NCBI GenBank assembly: GCA_044867785.1
Contig: JBIOVM010000159.1
Span: 1-58,214 of the forward strand
Origin: DASRDR01 sp044867785
Lineage (GTDB): Bacteria; Methylomirabilota; Methylomirabilia; Rokubacteriales; DASRDR01
Direction: 5' to 3'
DNA: 58,214 bases
The stretch's first letter is position 1. Each line of letters opens with the position of its first letter. The translations under genes were made by a program, and so were the position numbers. Positions 1 to 9,240 of the stretch are shown here, piece after piece. The notes under the pieces are model-generated. The model had not been told where the DNA came from, ran no database searches, and saw nothing but the letters and a program-made list of their open reading frames with translations.

Positions 1-165
1 ACCGCTGCCCCTGGGGCACCGGCCCCCGGAGCCGCGCCGGGCGCGCCGGCACCCGGGGCGGCCCCTGGCGCTGCGGCGCCCGGCACCGCTGCCCCTGGGG
101 CACCGGCGCCTGGAGCGGCCGCGCCGGGCGCAGCGGCGCCGGCCCCCGGACCCCCGGCCTGGCGC
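1..165. repeat. GC-rich repeat encoding the Ala-Pro-Gly tail
   Basis: The region is imperfectly repetitive with a period of about 84 nt: positions 1-23 are repeated exactly at 85-107. On the minus strand it reads as repeats of the type APGAAAPGAG, in frame with the barrel protein. The repeat continues beyond the window, so its total length is unknown. Confidence 0.8.
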
Positions 166-1067
166 GCGGCGAGCGGGCTCCCGACATTCATCTGATAGGT
201 GACGAGGGCGAACACGCCCCAGTCCGGAGCGTCGTTCGTGAAGCCCTTCTGCCCGGCCACGCTGACCAGGAACCCGCCGAAGCGGAGCCGCACGCCCGCG
301 TTCATCCCCGCGATCCAGTCGGAGTGACGATCCTCGTCCTTCCGCCAGTTGGTGTTGGCGATGCCCTCGGCGAGAACCGAGACGTGCGGCGTGATGGCGT
401 ACTCGAGGCCGACGCCGGAGACGAACTGGTCGAGGACGTTCGCCCCGCCGCGCCCGTTGTACTGGTACCCCGCGCTGGCGAACGCGCTGAGGGGCCCGGT
501 GATCGTCTTGGTCGCGGCGAGCGCGGCGCCCGCGCCCCACTCGTTGGTCCCGAGCCCCTCGTCGCGCTCGCCCGTCGGCGCGACGCCATAGCCGATGACC
601 GCGAGCCCGGGCCGCCAGCCCGCCTCGTCGAGGAAGCGATACCCGAGTCCGAAGCTGAGGTCGTCGATCCCGCTCCCGTCGAAGTTCGACTTGTCCGCCT
701 CGTACCAGGTGTACGGGACCTGGAACGAGAGCTGGATGCGGTCGGTGAGGGCGTAGCCCAGCGCGAGGAAGAGGCTGTTCTGGTCGAATACCCCGTCCTC
801 TTGCTGGCAGACCGAGCGCTGTCCGAGGTAGCCGAGCCCAACCGACAGATCGCCGCCGGGCAGCGTGTTGGCCCCCGGAACGACGAACCCCGCGGTGCCG
901 TTGATGGGCACATGCGGGAGCGGGTCCGCCAGCGGTTGACCGCCGGGGAGCTGCGCCAGGCCGACCGACCGACCGCACGGCGATGCCGCCTGCGCCGGGG
1001 TCACGAGGGGGAACAGCGCCAGGGCAAGAGCCCCGAGAAGAGCCACCCGCCTGCGGTGCGTCGTCAC
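1..1067 (-). CDS. Outer-membrane beta-barrel protein with Ala-Pro-Gly tail (3' end beyond window)
   Basis: The protein opens with a signal peptide (MTTHRRRVALLGALALALF, cleavage near TPAQA). It continues for about 270 residues in alternating hydrophobic/polar strands rich in Gly, Tyr and Trp, the pattern of porin-like barrels of the phenol-degradation/transporter-associated type. The barrel appears to close at WGVFALVTYQMNV. It is followed by at least 50 residues of A/P/G repeats that run off the left edge, so the stop codon is not seen. I chose the GTG at 1067 because GGAGG lies 9 nt upstream. An in-frame ATG at 1112 has no ribosome site and would place an Arg-rich stretch before the signal peptide. 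The transported compound is unknown. Confidence 0.75.
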   Translation of the reverse strand, partial: MTTHRRRVALLGALALALFPLVTPAQAASPCGRSVGLAQLPGGQPLADPLPHVPINGTAGFVVPGANTLPGGDLSVGLGYLGQRSVCQQEDGVFDQNSLFLALGYALTDRIQLSFQVPYTWYEADKSNFDGSGIDDLSFGLGYRFLDEAGWRPGLAVIGYGVAPTGERDEGLGTNEWGAGAALAATKTITGPLSAFASAGYQYNGRGGANVLDQFVSGVGLEYAITPHVSVLAEGIANTNWRKDEDRHSDWIAGMNAGVRLRFGGFLVSVAGQKGFTNDAPDWGVFALVTYQMNVGSPLAARQAGGPGAGAAAPGAAAPGAGAPGAAVPGAAAPGAAPGAGAPGAAPGAGAPGAA

Positions 1068-1209
1068 GCTCGTCGTCCTCCGCTCGTGGGACACCGACCG
1101 ACGGCGCGCCATGCCGATCCGAGGCCGTGGTAGCCCTCGTTTTCGCGCCGCCCCGGCTGGGGCCAGCATATCACCGCCGGCGCGCGGGGGGGTAGCGTCC
1201 CGGCGGTGC

Positions 1210-2613
1210 CTACGGCGGTGCGTCCGCGTCCAACGCGTGCAGGAAGCGGCTCACGATCGCGCGCCGCATCTCGGACGCGTCGAGGCTGCCGACGTGAGTC
1301 ATCCAGGCGCTCGCCGGGATCACGGCCTTCGCCGCCGAGCGGTGGCCCCCCGCCGAGCCGAGCTCGCCGAAGGCCGACTGCACCACCTCGCCGGCCGCCC
1401 GGACGTAGCCGACGTTGTGCACGGAGATGTGGACCTCTTCGCCGGTCAGCCCGGAGACGACCGACCACTCGATGCCCTTGACCTGGAGGCAGAGGTCCGC
1501 GAACTGCGGGATGAGGTCCGGCCGACTCACCGGGCCGAGGTGCGCGAAGAGGGCGTTCTGGATGATCGTCCGGTGGAGCAGGGCGTCGCCGAGGGCGTCG
1601 AGCGCGTCCAGCGGAAGCTCGGGGCGCTCGATCCGGCGCAGGATGTTGTGGTTCGCCAGCCCGTAGAGGTAGGCGAAGGCGTCCATGTCCGCCCGCGTCC
1701 CGCCCCGCTCCAGGTGGAGCGTGTCGGTCTTGATGCCGTAGAAGAGGGCGGTCGCGACCCGCTCGGTGATCTTCACCTCCGCCGCGCGGAGATACTCGGT
1801 CATGATGGTCGACGTGGCCCCGTAGGTGGGTCGCACGTCGCGGAACGGCGCTCGCCACCCCTTCGCCTCGGGGTGGTGGTCGATGACGACGGCGATCTGG
1901 GGCAGCGCCTCCTCGCAGAACGGGGGCTGGATGTCGACCATCGCGAGCGCGTCGTAGCTCTTGAGCGTGTCCGGGGCCACCTGCTCGACCTCGATCTCCA
2001 GCGCCTCGACCATCGCCAGGTTCTCCGGCCGGGTGATGCGTCCGAACGACAGGAGCGGAGCCGTCGCCCGCGTGCGGCCCAGAAGGGCCCGGAGCGCGAG
2101 CCCCGAGGCCATGGCGTCCGGATCGGGGTCGTCCTGGAGCAGGATGCCGACGCGATCCTTGCCGGCGACGAGGTGGCGCATCCGCTCGATGCGCACGCGC
2201 AGGAGCGCGCGGTCCATTTCCGGGCGCAGGACTTCCCGCATCTTGCGACCCAGCATGACCGTGCTCACGTTGGGGAAGGGCGGCAGCGACGGCACCCGGG
2301 CGCCCTGGTGGACGACCAGCACCGGGACGTCGGGCGCGACCTCCAGGATCGTTTCCAGGATCCGGACCAGGCTCGGGCCGCGCTGGGCGCGCTCGGGCGC
2401 CATCAGCATGACCAGGTCTCCCGACGAGAGATGCGCGCGGCGATAGAGGCCCGGATCATCGAGCTCGCCCGCCATGGCGCTGACGTCCTGACGCGCCAGG
2501 CCGCTCCGGGTCTTCACGTCGCTCACCAGGAACACCCAGGAGTCGGAGTTGCCCGAAGGTCCCTGGAAAAGGCGGAAGAGGAAATCGGTCGGACAGACGA
2601 CGACACGCCGCAT
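1210..2613 (-). CDS. DHH-family phosphoesterase with N-terminal regulatory-like domain
   Basis: The 467-residue protein has an N-terminal part (about 1-150) resembling a Rossmann-like nucleotide-binding domain. A DHH phosphoesterase core follows, with metal-ligand motifs DDPDPDA at 161-167 and IDHHPEA at about 244-250. A DHHA1-type end carries GSAGGHRS at about 419-426. Family members hydrolyse small phosphoesters such as linear dinucleotides, c-di-AMP, bisphosphate nucleotides or polyphosphate. Which of these applies cannot be told here. It is cytosolic, with no signal or membrane segment. It lies 40 nt downstream of the phosphoglycerate mutase on the same strand and may be co-transcribed. 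The ATG has no strong ribosome site. Confidence 0.85.
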   Translation of the reverse strand: MRRVVVCPTDFLFRLFQGPSGNSDSWVFLVSDVKTRSGLARQDVSAMAGELDDPGLYRRAHLSSGDLVMLMAPERAQRGPSLVRILETILEVAPDVPVLVVHQGARVPSLPPFPNVSTVMLGRKMREVLRPEMDRALLRVRIERMRHLVAGKDRVGILLQDDPDPDAMASGLALRALLGRTRATAPLLSFGRITRPENLAMVEALEIEVEQVAPDTLKSYDALAMVDIQPPFCEEALPQIAVVIDHHPEAKGWRAPFRDVRPTYGATSTIMTEYLRAAEVKITERVATALFYGIKTDTLHLERGGTRADMDAFAYLYGLANHNILRRIERPELPLDALDALGDALLHRTIIQNALFAHLGPVSRPDLIPQFADLCLQVKGIEWSVVSGLTGEEVHISVHNVGYVRAAGEVVQSAFGELGSAGGHRSAAKAVIPASAWMTHVGSLDASEMRRAIVSRFLHALDADAPP

Positions 2614-2653
2614 GAGCGGACCCTAGTCTACACCTCGCGTCCAGGCCCGCCGG

Positions 2654-3856
2654 TCAGGCGCCGTACTTGGTCAGGCGCAGGGCGTGGGCGAGGAGGAGGG
2701 GCATGAGGTCGTGAGCGGGCAGCGTGCCGAGGCTGCCCGTGCTACAGGCCCGTTCCGTGAATCGCTCCACCGCGTCGGGGAGCGCGTACCGGCCCGCCAG
2801 CACGACGGGAACGGGGTGCCACGAGTGCGCGCGGAGGACGGCGGGGCTCGCGTGATCCCCGCTCACGGCGAGGACATCGGGTTGCAGCGCCTCGATGGCC
2901 GGCAGCGCGGCGTCCAGCCGCTCGAGCGCCGCGACCTTGCCGGGGAAGTCGCCGTCCTCGCCGGCCTTGTCGGTGTCCTTGTAGTGGAGGAAGACGAAGT
3001 CGTAGGCGTTCCAGTGATCGCGCAGCGTCGCGACCTCGTCGGCGAACGTGCTGCCCGTCTTGAGGACGTCCATGCCCACCAGGCGCGCGAGCCCCCGGTA
3101 CATCGGATAGGCCGCGATCGCGGCGGCGCGGAGCCCGTAGACGTCGGGGAACCTCGGCAGGGCGGGCCGCTGATCGAAGCCGCGCAGCAGCACCATGTTG
3201 GCAGGCGCCGCATCGGCCAGGAGGGGCCGGACTTCCGCGACGAACCGGTTCACCAGGTCGGCCGTGACCCGAGCTTCCGGCGCCTGGGCTTCGACGGGCA
3301 GGGGGGGGCGGTCGAGGGCCTGGGGATCCGTCTCGGACAGCCGGCCCGAGAGCCCCGGGCCCCGGAGCACGAGCACGAACCGGTGCTCCTTGACCGGCTC
3401 GACGAAGATCTCCGCCCCCGGCACCTGGATTCGCCGGAGCCGGTCCACCAGCGCCGTGGAGCGCTCGGTCGAGATGCGGCCCGCCCGCCGATCGACGATG
3501 CGCCCGGCCGCGTCCAGCGTGCAGAAGTTCCCGCGGGCGGCGACGTCTCCCGGCCGGAGCTCGAAGTCGATGCCGAGGGCCTCCAGCACGCCGCGCCCCA
3601 CGGGGTACCGGAGAGGCTCGTAGCCGAAGAGCCCGAGATGGCCGGGCCCGCTGCCCGGCGTGATCCCGGGCGCGACGTGGCGCAGCAGACCGCAGGACCC
3701 GCGCCGGGCGAGGGCGTCCAGGTGCGGGATCCGCGCCGTCTCGAGCTCGGAGAGGTTCGTGGCGGGATCAGGGAATCCCCCCAAGCCGTCCGCCGAGAGG
3801 AGGACGATCTTGGTGCTGCCGGGGATGGCGAGGCTTCGAATCAGGTCGAGGTCCAT
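2654..3856 (-). CDS. apgM: 2,3-bisphosphoglycerate-independent phosphoglycerate mutase, archaeal type
   Basis: This enzyme interconverts 3- and 2-phosphoglycerate in glycolysis/gluconeogenesis. It belongs to the alkaline-phosphatase superfamily: SADGLGG near residue 21 holds the first metal Asp, GITPGSGPGHLGLFGY (about 64-79) carries the likely phosphorylated Ser, and VSGDHASP near the C-terminus holds metal ligands. At 400 residues it matches the short archaeal-type (ApgM) form, not the roughly 510-residue bacterial GpmI. The frame stays open upstream to 3955, but that extension is low-complexity Arg/Pro, so I start at MDLDLIRSL (3856). The ribosome site is weak. Confidence 0.88.
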   Translation of the reverse strand: MDLDLIRSLAIPGSTKIVLLSADGLGGFPDPATNLSELETARIPHLDALARRGSCGLLRHVAPGITPGSGPGHLGLFGYEPLRYPVGRGVLEALGIDFELRPGDVAARGNFCTLDAAGRIVDRRAGRISTERSTALVDRLRRIQVPGAEIFVEPVKEHRFVLVLRGPGLSGRLSETDPQALDRPPLPVEAQAPEARVTADLVNRFVAEVRPLLADAAPANMVLLRGFDQRPALPRFPDVYGLRAAAIAAYPMYRGLARLVGMDVLKTGSTFADEVATLRDHWNAYDFVFLHYKDTDKAGEDGDFPGKVAALERLDAALPAIEALQPDVLAVSGDHASPAVLRAHSWHPVPVVLAGRYALPDAVERFTERACSTGSLGTLPAHDLMPLLLAHALRLTKYGA

Positions 3857-4016
3857 CTGCCGGGGAGAAAGTCTAGCACGGCGCCGAGGCGGCCGGCGGA
3901 GCTCCCGCCGGCCCACCCACGGATCGCCGATGGGGCTCGGATGCCGTGACGGCATGCCCCCGGGGCCCCGGCCGGCCGCGCCTTCCCGAGGGCGGAGACG
4001 CCTCTAGAAATCGGGG

Positions 4017-4022
4017 TAGAAT
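4017..4022 (+). promoter_or_regulatory. Possible -10 element upstream of acs
   Basis: TAGAAT lies 67 nt before the acs start in the divergent apgM/acs region. No convincing -35 hexamer is visible, so this is only a candidate. Confidence 0.3.
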
Positions 4023-4088
4023 CCCTTCGGGCCGGGAAGCCGGACATCCCTCCGCTGGGGTCAACCTCTCGACGACGCGAGGAGCGCC

Positions 4089-6038
4089 ATGCCGAAAGCC
4101 ACGCGAGGCAGCGAGCCCATCGAGGCCCTCCTGAAGGAGGGACGCAAGTTCTCGCCGCCGAAGTCCTTCGCCAAGGCCGCGCGCATCAAGAGCGCCACGA
4201 TCTACCGCGAGGCGCGCCGAAACCCCCTCCGGTTCTGGGAGCGCCAGGCGCGCGAGCTCCGCTGGATGAAGCCGTGGCGGAAGACGCTCGAGTGGAAACT
4301 CCCCTATGCGAAGTGGTTCGTCGGCGGGAAGCTCAACGTCTCCGACAACTGCCTGGACCGCCATGTCGAGGGCCCGCGCCGCAACAAGGCGGCGATCATC
4401 TGGGAAGGCGAGCCCGGCGACAGCCGGGTGCTGACCTACCGGGACCTCTGGCGGGAGGTCAACCGCTTCGCCGCGGCGCTGCGGCGCCATGGCGTCAAGA
4501 AGGGCGACCCCGTCACGATCTACATGCCGATGATCCCGGAGCTCCCGGTCGCGCTCCTCGCCTGCGCCCGGATCGGCGCCCCCCACAGCGTGGTGTTCGG
4601 CGGGTTCGCCCCTGAGTCGCTCCGTGACCGGATCAACGACTGCCAGGCCAAGGTCGTGATCACGGCCGACGGCGGCTACCGTCGCGGCGGGCAGGTTCCG
4701 CTCAAGAAGAACACCGACGCGGCGCTCAAGGAGTGTCCCCAGGTGCACACGGTCATCGTGTACAAGCGGACGGGGCAGGAGATCGGGTGGCAGCCCGGCC
4801 GCGACATCTGGTGGGATGACTTCGTGAAGGGCGCCGACGCCTACGCGAAGCCCGAGCCGATGGACTCGGAGGACATGCTGTACCTCCTCTACACGTCGGG
4901 GTCCACCGGTAAGCCGAAGGGCATCATCCACACCACGGGCGGGTACCTGACGGGCGTGGCGGCGACCCACCGCCTGATCTTCGACCTCCGCGAGGAGGAC
5001 GTGTACTGGTGCACCGCGGACATCGGGTGGGTGACCGGGCACTCCTACATCGTCTACGGGCCGCTGGCCAACGGCGCCACGACGGTCATGTACGAGGGGA
5101 CGCCCGACTGGCCCGACAAGGACCGCTTCTGGCGCATCGTCGAGAAGTACGGCGTCACCATCCTCTACACGGCGCCCACGGCCATCCGGACCTTTGTCCG
5201 GTGGGGCGACGAGTACCCGAAGCGCTGCGACCTGTCCTCGCTCCGCCTGCTCGGGTCGGTGGGCGAGCCGATCAACCCGGAGGCGTGGGTCTGGTACTGG
5301 AAGGTCATCGGCGGCGGGCGGTGCCCGGTCGTCGACACCTGGTGGCAGACGGAGACCGGCCACATCCTCATCTCGCCCTTGCCCGGCACCACCGTCTGCA
5401 AGCCCGGCTCGGCGACGCACCCGTTCCCGGGAATCGACGCCGAGGTCGTCAACGACAAGGGCGAGCCGGCGCACGCGGGGTATCTCGTGATCCGGAAACC
5501 GTGGCCGGGCATGCTGCGCGGGATCTACGGCGACCCGGAGCGCTACCACCGCCAGTACTGGAGCCAGATCCCCGGCGTGTACTTCACCGGTGACGGCTGC
5601 AAGCGCGACAAGGACGGGTACTTCTGGCTGCTGGGCCGCATCGACGACGTCATGAACATCTCGGGGCATCGCGTCTCGACCATGGAGGTGGAGTCGGCGC
5701 TGGTCGACCACCCGGCGGTCGCCGAGGCGGCCGTCATCGGACGGCCCCACGAGATCAAGGGCCAGGCGATCGCGGCGTTCATCACGATCAAGCACGACGT
5801 CCCGCAGACCGAGGCGCTCAAGGACGAAGTCAAGCAGCACGTCGCGAAGAAGATCGGGGCGCTCGCGCGGCCCGACGACGTGATCTACGCGGCGGAGCTC
5901 CCCAAGACCCGGAGCGGCAAGATCATGCGGCGGCTGCTCCGGGACGTGGCCGAGGGCCGCGTCCTCGGCGACACGACGACCCTCGCCGACCCCGCCGTCG
6001 TCGCCACCCTCAAGACCCAGTACGAGGACCGCGAGTAG
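4089..6038 (+). CDS. acs: Acetyl-CoA synthetase (AMP-forming)
   Basis: This enzyme activates acetate, ATP and CoA to acetyl-CoA through acetyl-AMP. The 649-residue length is typical of Acs. Visible motifs are the P-loop TSGSTGKPKG, the acetate-pocket motif WWQTETGH (the Trp selects short acids), the hinge region around GRIDDVMNISGHR, and the C-terminal PKTRSGKIMRR. Lys611 of the last motif is the residue reversibly acetylated in characterised Acs. GAGGAG precedes the ATG. It is divergent from apgM, with about 230 nt between the starts. Propionate activation is possible, but the Trp argues for acetate. Confidence 0.95.
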   Translation: MPKATRGSEPIEALLKEGRKFSPPKSFAKAARIKSATIYREARRNPLRFWERQARELRWMKPWRKTLEWKLPYAKWFVGGKLNVSDNCLDRHVEGPRRNKAAIIWEGEPGDSRVLTYRDLWREVNRFAAALRRHGVKKGDPVTIYMPMIPELPVALLACARIGAPHSVVFGGFAPESLRDRINDCQAKVVITADGGYRRGGQVPLKKNTDAALKECPQVHTVIVYKRTGQEIGWQPGRDIWWDDFVKGADAYAKPEPMDSEDMLYLLYTSGSTGKPKGIIHTTGGYLTGVAATHRLIFDLREEDVYWCTADIGWVTGHSYIVYGPLANGATTVMYEGTPDWPDKDRFWRIVEKYGVTILYTAPTAIRTFVRWGDEYPKRCDLSSLRLLGSVGEPINPEAWVWYWKVIGGGRCPVVDTWWQTETGHILISPLPGTTVCKPGSATHPFPGIDAEVVNDKGEPAHAGYLVIRKPWPGMLRGIYGDPERYHRQYWSQIPGVYFTGDGCKRDKDGYFWLLGRIDDVMNISGHRVSTMEVESALVDHPAVAEAAVIGRPHEIKGQAIAAFITIKHDVPQTEALKDEVKQHVAKKIGALARPDDVIYAAELPKTRSGKIMRRLLRDVAEGRVLGDTTTLADPAVVATLKTQYEDRE

Positions 6039-6051
6039 GCGGAGGCGAGGC

Positions 6052-6513
6052 GTGCGCGGAATGCTCCCTCTGGTCCTGCTGGTGATGCTTCCGCTGCCGT
6101 CGTCGGCGGGGCGCCGTGCGGACCCGCCGCCTGGGACCGGTGGCGCGATCGTCTCGGACCTCGATACTCTGTCTGTCGGCGAGCGCGAGGAGCTCGCCGC
6201 TCGGCGCGCCGCCGTCCAAGCGCGCGCCGCCGAGCTCGGTCGTCACCTGGGCGCGCCGTGCGCGGATCTGCGCGCGGCCGTCGGGGAAGGCCTGGGGACC
6301 GTGGCCCGAGTGGGCGCGGTGGACCCGGGTCCAGCCGTCCTCACGTCGCATCCCCCGAGGTTCCGGGTACGGTACGTCGTCTCGCTGACCAGCGGACGGC
6401 TGGTGTGGGACGAAACGATCGTCACGGTCCCGCTCGAGGCTCGCGTCGTGCCCCTCCGGGAGCCGACGGACGATCGGGCGTCCCCCTGCCAGGGGGGCAG
6501 GCCCCGGCGTTGA
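6052..6513 (+). CDS. Small secreted protein, function unknown
   Basis: This 153-residue protein starts at GTG with GGAGGCGAGG just upstream, 13 nt after the acs stop, so it is probably co-transcribed with acs. The first 20 residues (MRGMLPLVLLVMLPLPSSAG) form a signal peptide. The mature part has a charged helical stretch (about 40-65) and a beta-rich region (FRVRYVVSLTSG, VWDETIVTVPL). One Cys is central and one is near the end. I recognise no family. Confidence 0.6.
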   Translation: MRGMLPLVLLVMLPLPSSAGRRADPPPGTGGAIVSDLDTLSVGEREELAARRAAVQARAAELGRHLGAPCADLRAAVGEGLGTVARVGAVDPGPAVLTSHPPRFRVRYVVSLTSGRLVWDETIVTVPLEARVVPLREPTDDRASPCQGGRPRR

Positions 6514-6525
6514 CCCGCCGTCTAC

Positions 6526-7719
<1,194 letters not shown>

Positions 7720-7813
7720 GGCCCGGACTCTAGGGAGCCGGCGCCCGCGTGTCAAGGAAACCGGCGGAGGCGATCGCGCTCACACGCGCCGCGGCGCCGC
7801 GCGCCGGACCGGA

Positions 7814-7819
7814 TAGAAT
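7814..7819 (+). promoter_or_regulatory. Possible -10 element
   Basis: TAGAAT lies 62 nt before the ATG at 7882, the same hexamer at a similar distance as upstream of acs. No clear -35 is seen. Confidence 0.3.
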
Positions 7820-7881
7820 CGGAGCGGGCGTCCCGCGGGCCGGGGCGGCCCCGACGGACGACCGCGTATCCGGAGAGGCGA

Positions 7882-8163
7882 ATGATCCCGATCCCTGCGA
7901 GCTTCCTTTCGCCCCCGGCGCTCTGGCCGGAGCGGACCTACCGGCGGCCGGAGCACGCCGACATGCTCCGCCAGGCGGGCCACGCGCCGTCCGACGCGCT
8001 CCGCCGCGAGCTGGTCGACTTCTGCCGGAACCGGATCGCCGTCTGCGAGCGGCCGCGCGAAGGGGAGTGCGTGGCACATTCCCCGCGGGCCCCGGGGCCG
8101 GCCGGCCCGGGCCCGGGCACGCTCCCGCGGCGGGAGCTCCGGGAGCGAGCCGCGCGGGGCTGA
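7882..8163 (+). CDS. Hypothetical protein, possibly truncated CoA-ligase N-terminus
   Basis: This 93-residue frame has GGAGAGGCG directly before its ATG. The first 50 residues look folded: the stretch SPPALWPERTYRRPE recalls the opening of benzoate/2-aminobenzoate-CoA-ligase-type AMP-forming enzymes (P..WPE....LPE), and RRELVDFCRNR recalls their first helix. The last 35 residues are Pro/Gly/Arg low complexity, as in degraded coding sequence. It is either a short genuine protein or the surviving 5' end of a ligase. The SDR gene follows after 11 nt. Confidence 0.45.
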   Translation: MIPIPASFLSPPALWPERTYRRPEHADMLRQAGHAPSDALRRELVDFCRNRIAVCERPREGECVAHSPRAPGPAGPGPGTLPRRELRERAARG

Positions 8164-8174
8164 TCGGGACGACG

Positions 8175-8999
8175 GTGGGGCGCTTCGCGGGACGGGTCGT
8201 GCTGATCACCGGAGCCTCGTCCGGCATCGGCGCGGCGGTCGCGCGGGAGTTCGCGCGCCAGGGCGCGGACCTGGTCCTGGCGGCGCGGCGTCTGCCACGG
8301 CTCGAGACGCTGGCCACCGAGGTGCGGGCGATGGGACGCCGTGCCGTCGTCACGCCCTGCGACGTGACGGAAGACGGGGACGTCGAGGAGGCCGTCCGGC
8401 GGGGGCTCGAGGCGCTGGGGCGTCTCGACGTCGTGGTGGCCAATGCCGGGTTCGTGGTGGCTGGCCCGGTCGAGCGCCTGACGCTCGCGGACTACCGTCG
8501 ACAGTTCGAGACCAACGTCTTCGGAGCGCTGCGGACCGTTCGGGCGGCGCTCCCCGCGCTGCGAGCCAGCCGGGGAGTGCTCGCCATCGTCGGCAGCGTG
8601 AGCGGCCACGTGCCGACGCCCGGGAGCTCGGCGTACTCGATGAGCAAAGCGGCGGTCCGCGCCCTCGCCGGCGCGCTCCGGGGCGAGCTGGCGGCCGCCG
8701 GCGTCGGCGTCGTGCTGGTCAGTCCCGGGTTCGTCGAGAGCGAGATCCGCCGGGTGGATAACCGTGGCGTGTACCATCCCCAAGCTCGCGACCCCGTCCC
8801 GCGGTGGCTCGTGGTGCCCACGGATCGGGCCGCGCGCGCCATCGTGCGGGCCATCTCACGGCGGCGCCGCGAAGCGGTGATCACGGGCCACGGCAAGGTC
8901 ATCGTGTGGCTCGCGCGCCTGTGTCCCTCCCTTCTGGCGTTCCTCATCGAGCGGGGAGGGCGCGACCCCCGTCGCGATCCGATGCTCTCGCGGAAATAG
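8175..8999 (+). CDS. Short-chain dehydrogenase/reductase
   Basis: This is a classical SDR of 274 residues and an NAD(P)-dependent oxidoreductase of unknown substrate. It has the cofactor motif TGASSGIG near residue 11, NAG in the fourth strand, the catalytic Ser in VGSVSG, and the YSMSK catalytic Tyr/Lys pair. The C-terminal 40 residues (HGKVIVWLARLCPSLLAFLIERGGR) include a hydrophobic helix that could sit on the membrane, as in several lipid-acting SDRs. The GTG at 8175 is the only start that puts the Rossmann strand at the N-terminus. The frame is open further upstream, but that part is Pro/Ala-rich and implausible. Confidence 0.85.
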   Translation: MGRFAGRVVLITGASSGIGAAVAREFARQGADLVLAARRLPRLETLATEVRAMGRRAVVTPCDVTEDGDVEEAVRRGLEALGRLDVVVANAGFVVAGPVERLTLADYRRQFETNVFGALRTVRAALPALRASRGVLAIVGSVSGHVPTPGSSAYSMSKAAVRALAGALRGELAAAGVGVVLVSPGFVESEIRRVDNRGVYHPQARDPVPRWLVVPTDRAARAIVRAISRRRREAVITGHGKVIVWLARLCPSLLAFLIERGGRDPRRDPMLSRK

Positions 9000-9091
9000 G
9001 CGGAAAGGGGAGCGCTGTGACCGGGCGTCGGCCGCGGCTGGCTGACAATTTTCGTCACCTCGTCCGTCGTTTTGACCTCCCCGGAGGCCGG

Positions 9092-9106
9092 CCTGGCCCG
9101 GCCAGG
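9092..9106. repeat. Inverted repeat upstream of the sigma-54-type promoter
   Basis: CCTGGCC-C-GGCCAGG is a perfect 15-nt dyad about 60 nt before the promoter. It could be an activator-binding site, since sigma-54 promoters need an upstream enhancer-binding protein. It could also be chance in GC-rich DNA. Confidence 0.35.
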
Positions 9107-9163
9107 ACCAGGCTCGGCTGTATCGGCGGCACTTTGCGACCCGGACCGTCCGCCCGGCCGGCG

Positions 9164-9179
9164 TGGCACTGGCCTTGCT
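9164..9179 (+). promoter_or_regulatory. Sigma-54 (-24/-12) promoter
   Basis: TGGCACTGGCCTTGCT matches the RpoN consensus TGGCACG-N4-TTGCW at all but one position. The invariant GG (9165-9166) and GC (9177-9178) are separated by the required 10 nt. The predicted transcription start is near 9190, about 50 nt before the GTG at 9241 and its GAAGAGGGG ribosome site. This placement rules out the in-frame GTG at 9163 as a start, because it lies inside the promoter. Confidence 0.72.
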
Positions 9180-9240
9180 ACCTTCGCCGGCCATGCAAGA
9201 GCAAGAGGTCCTGACGAGCGTGGGAAGAGGGGCGCCCGAC

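Noticed and set aside
1..165. CRISPR or phage-type repeat
   Set aside because: The repeat has no spacers, is in frame with the barrel gene and encodes a low-complexity protein tail.
1160..1175. TATGCT as -10 for the barrel gene (minus strand)
   Set aside because: No -35 is found at proper spacing and a single weak hexamer is not enough.
3873..5840. Long open frame antisense to acs (over 600 codons)
   Set aside because: It is rich in Arg, Val, Asp and His with no domain, and mirrors the third-position GC bias of acs, which is certain from its motifs.
8073..8087. Second sigma-54-like site (GG and GC at correct spacing) upstream of the SDR
   Set aside because: The -12 part lacks the TT of TTGC and the site lies inside a coding frame.
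9072..9100. TTGACC as a sigma-70 -35 upstream of the MshEN pair
   Set aside because: No -10-like hexamer is found 16-18 nt downstream; that stretch is pure GC. The -24/-12 site is far better.
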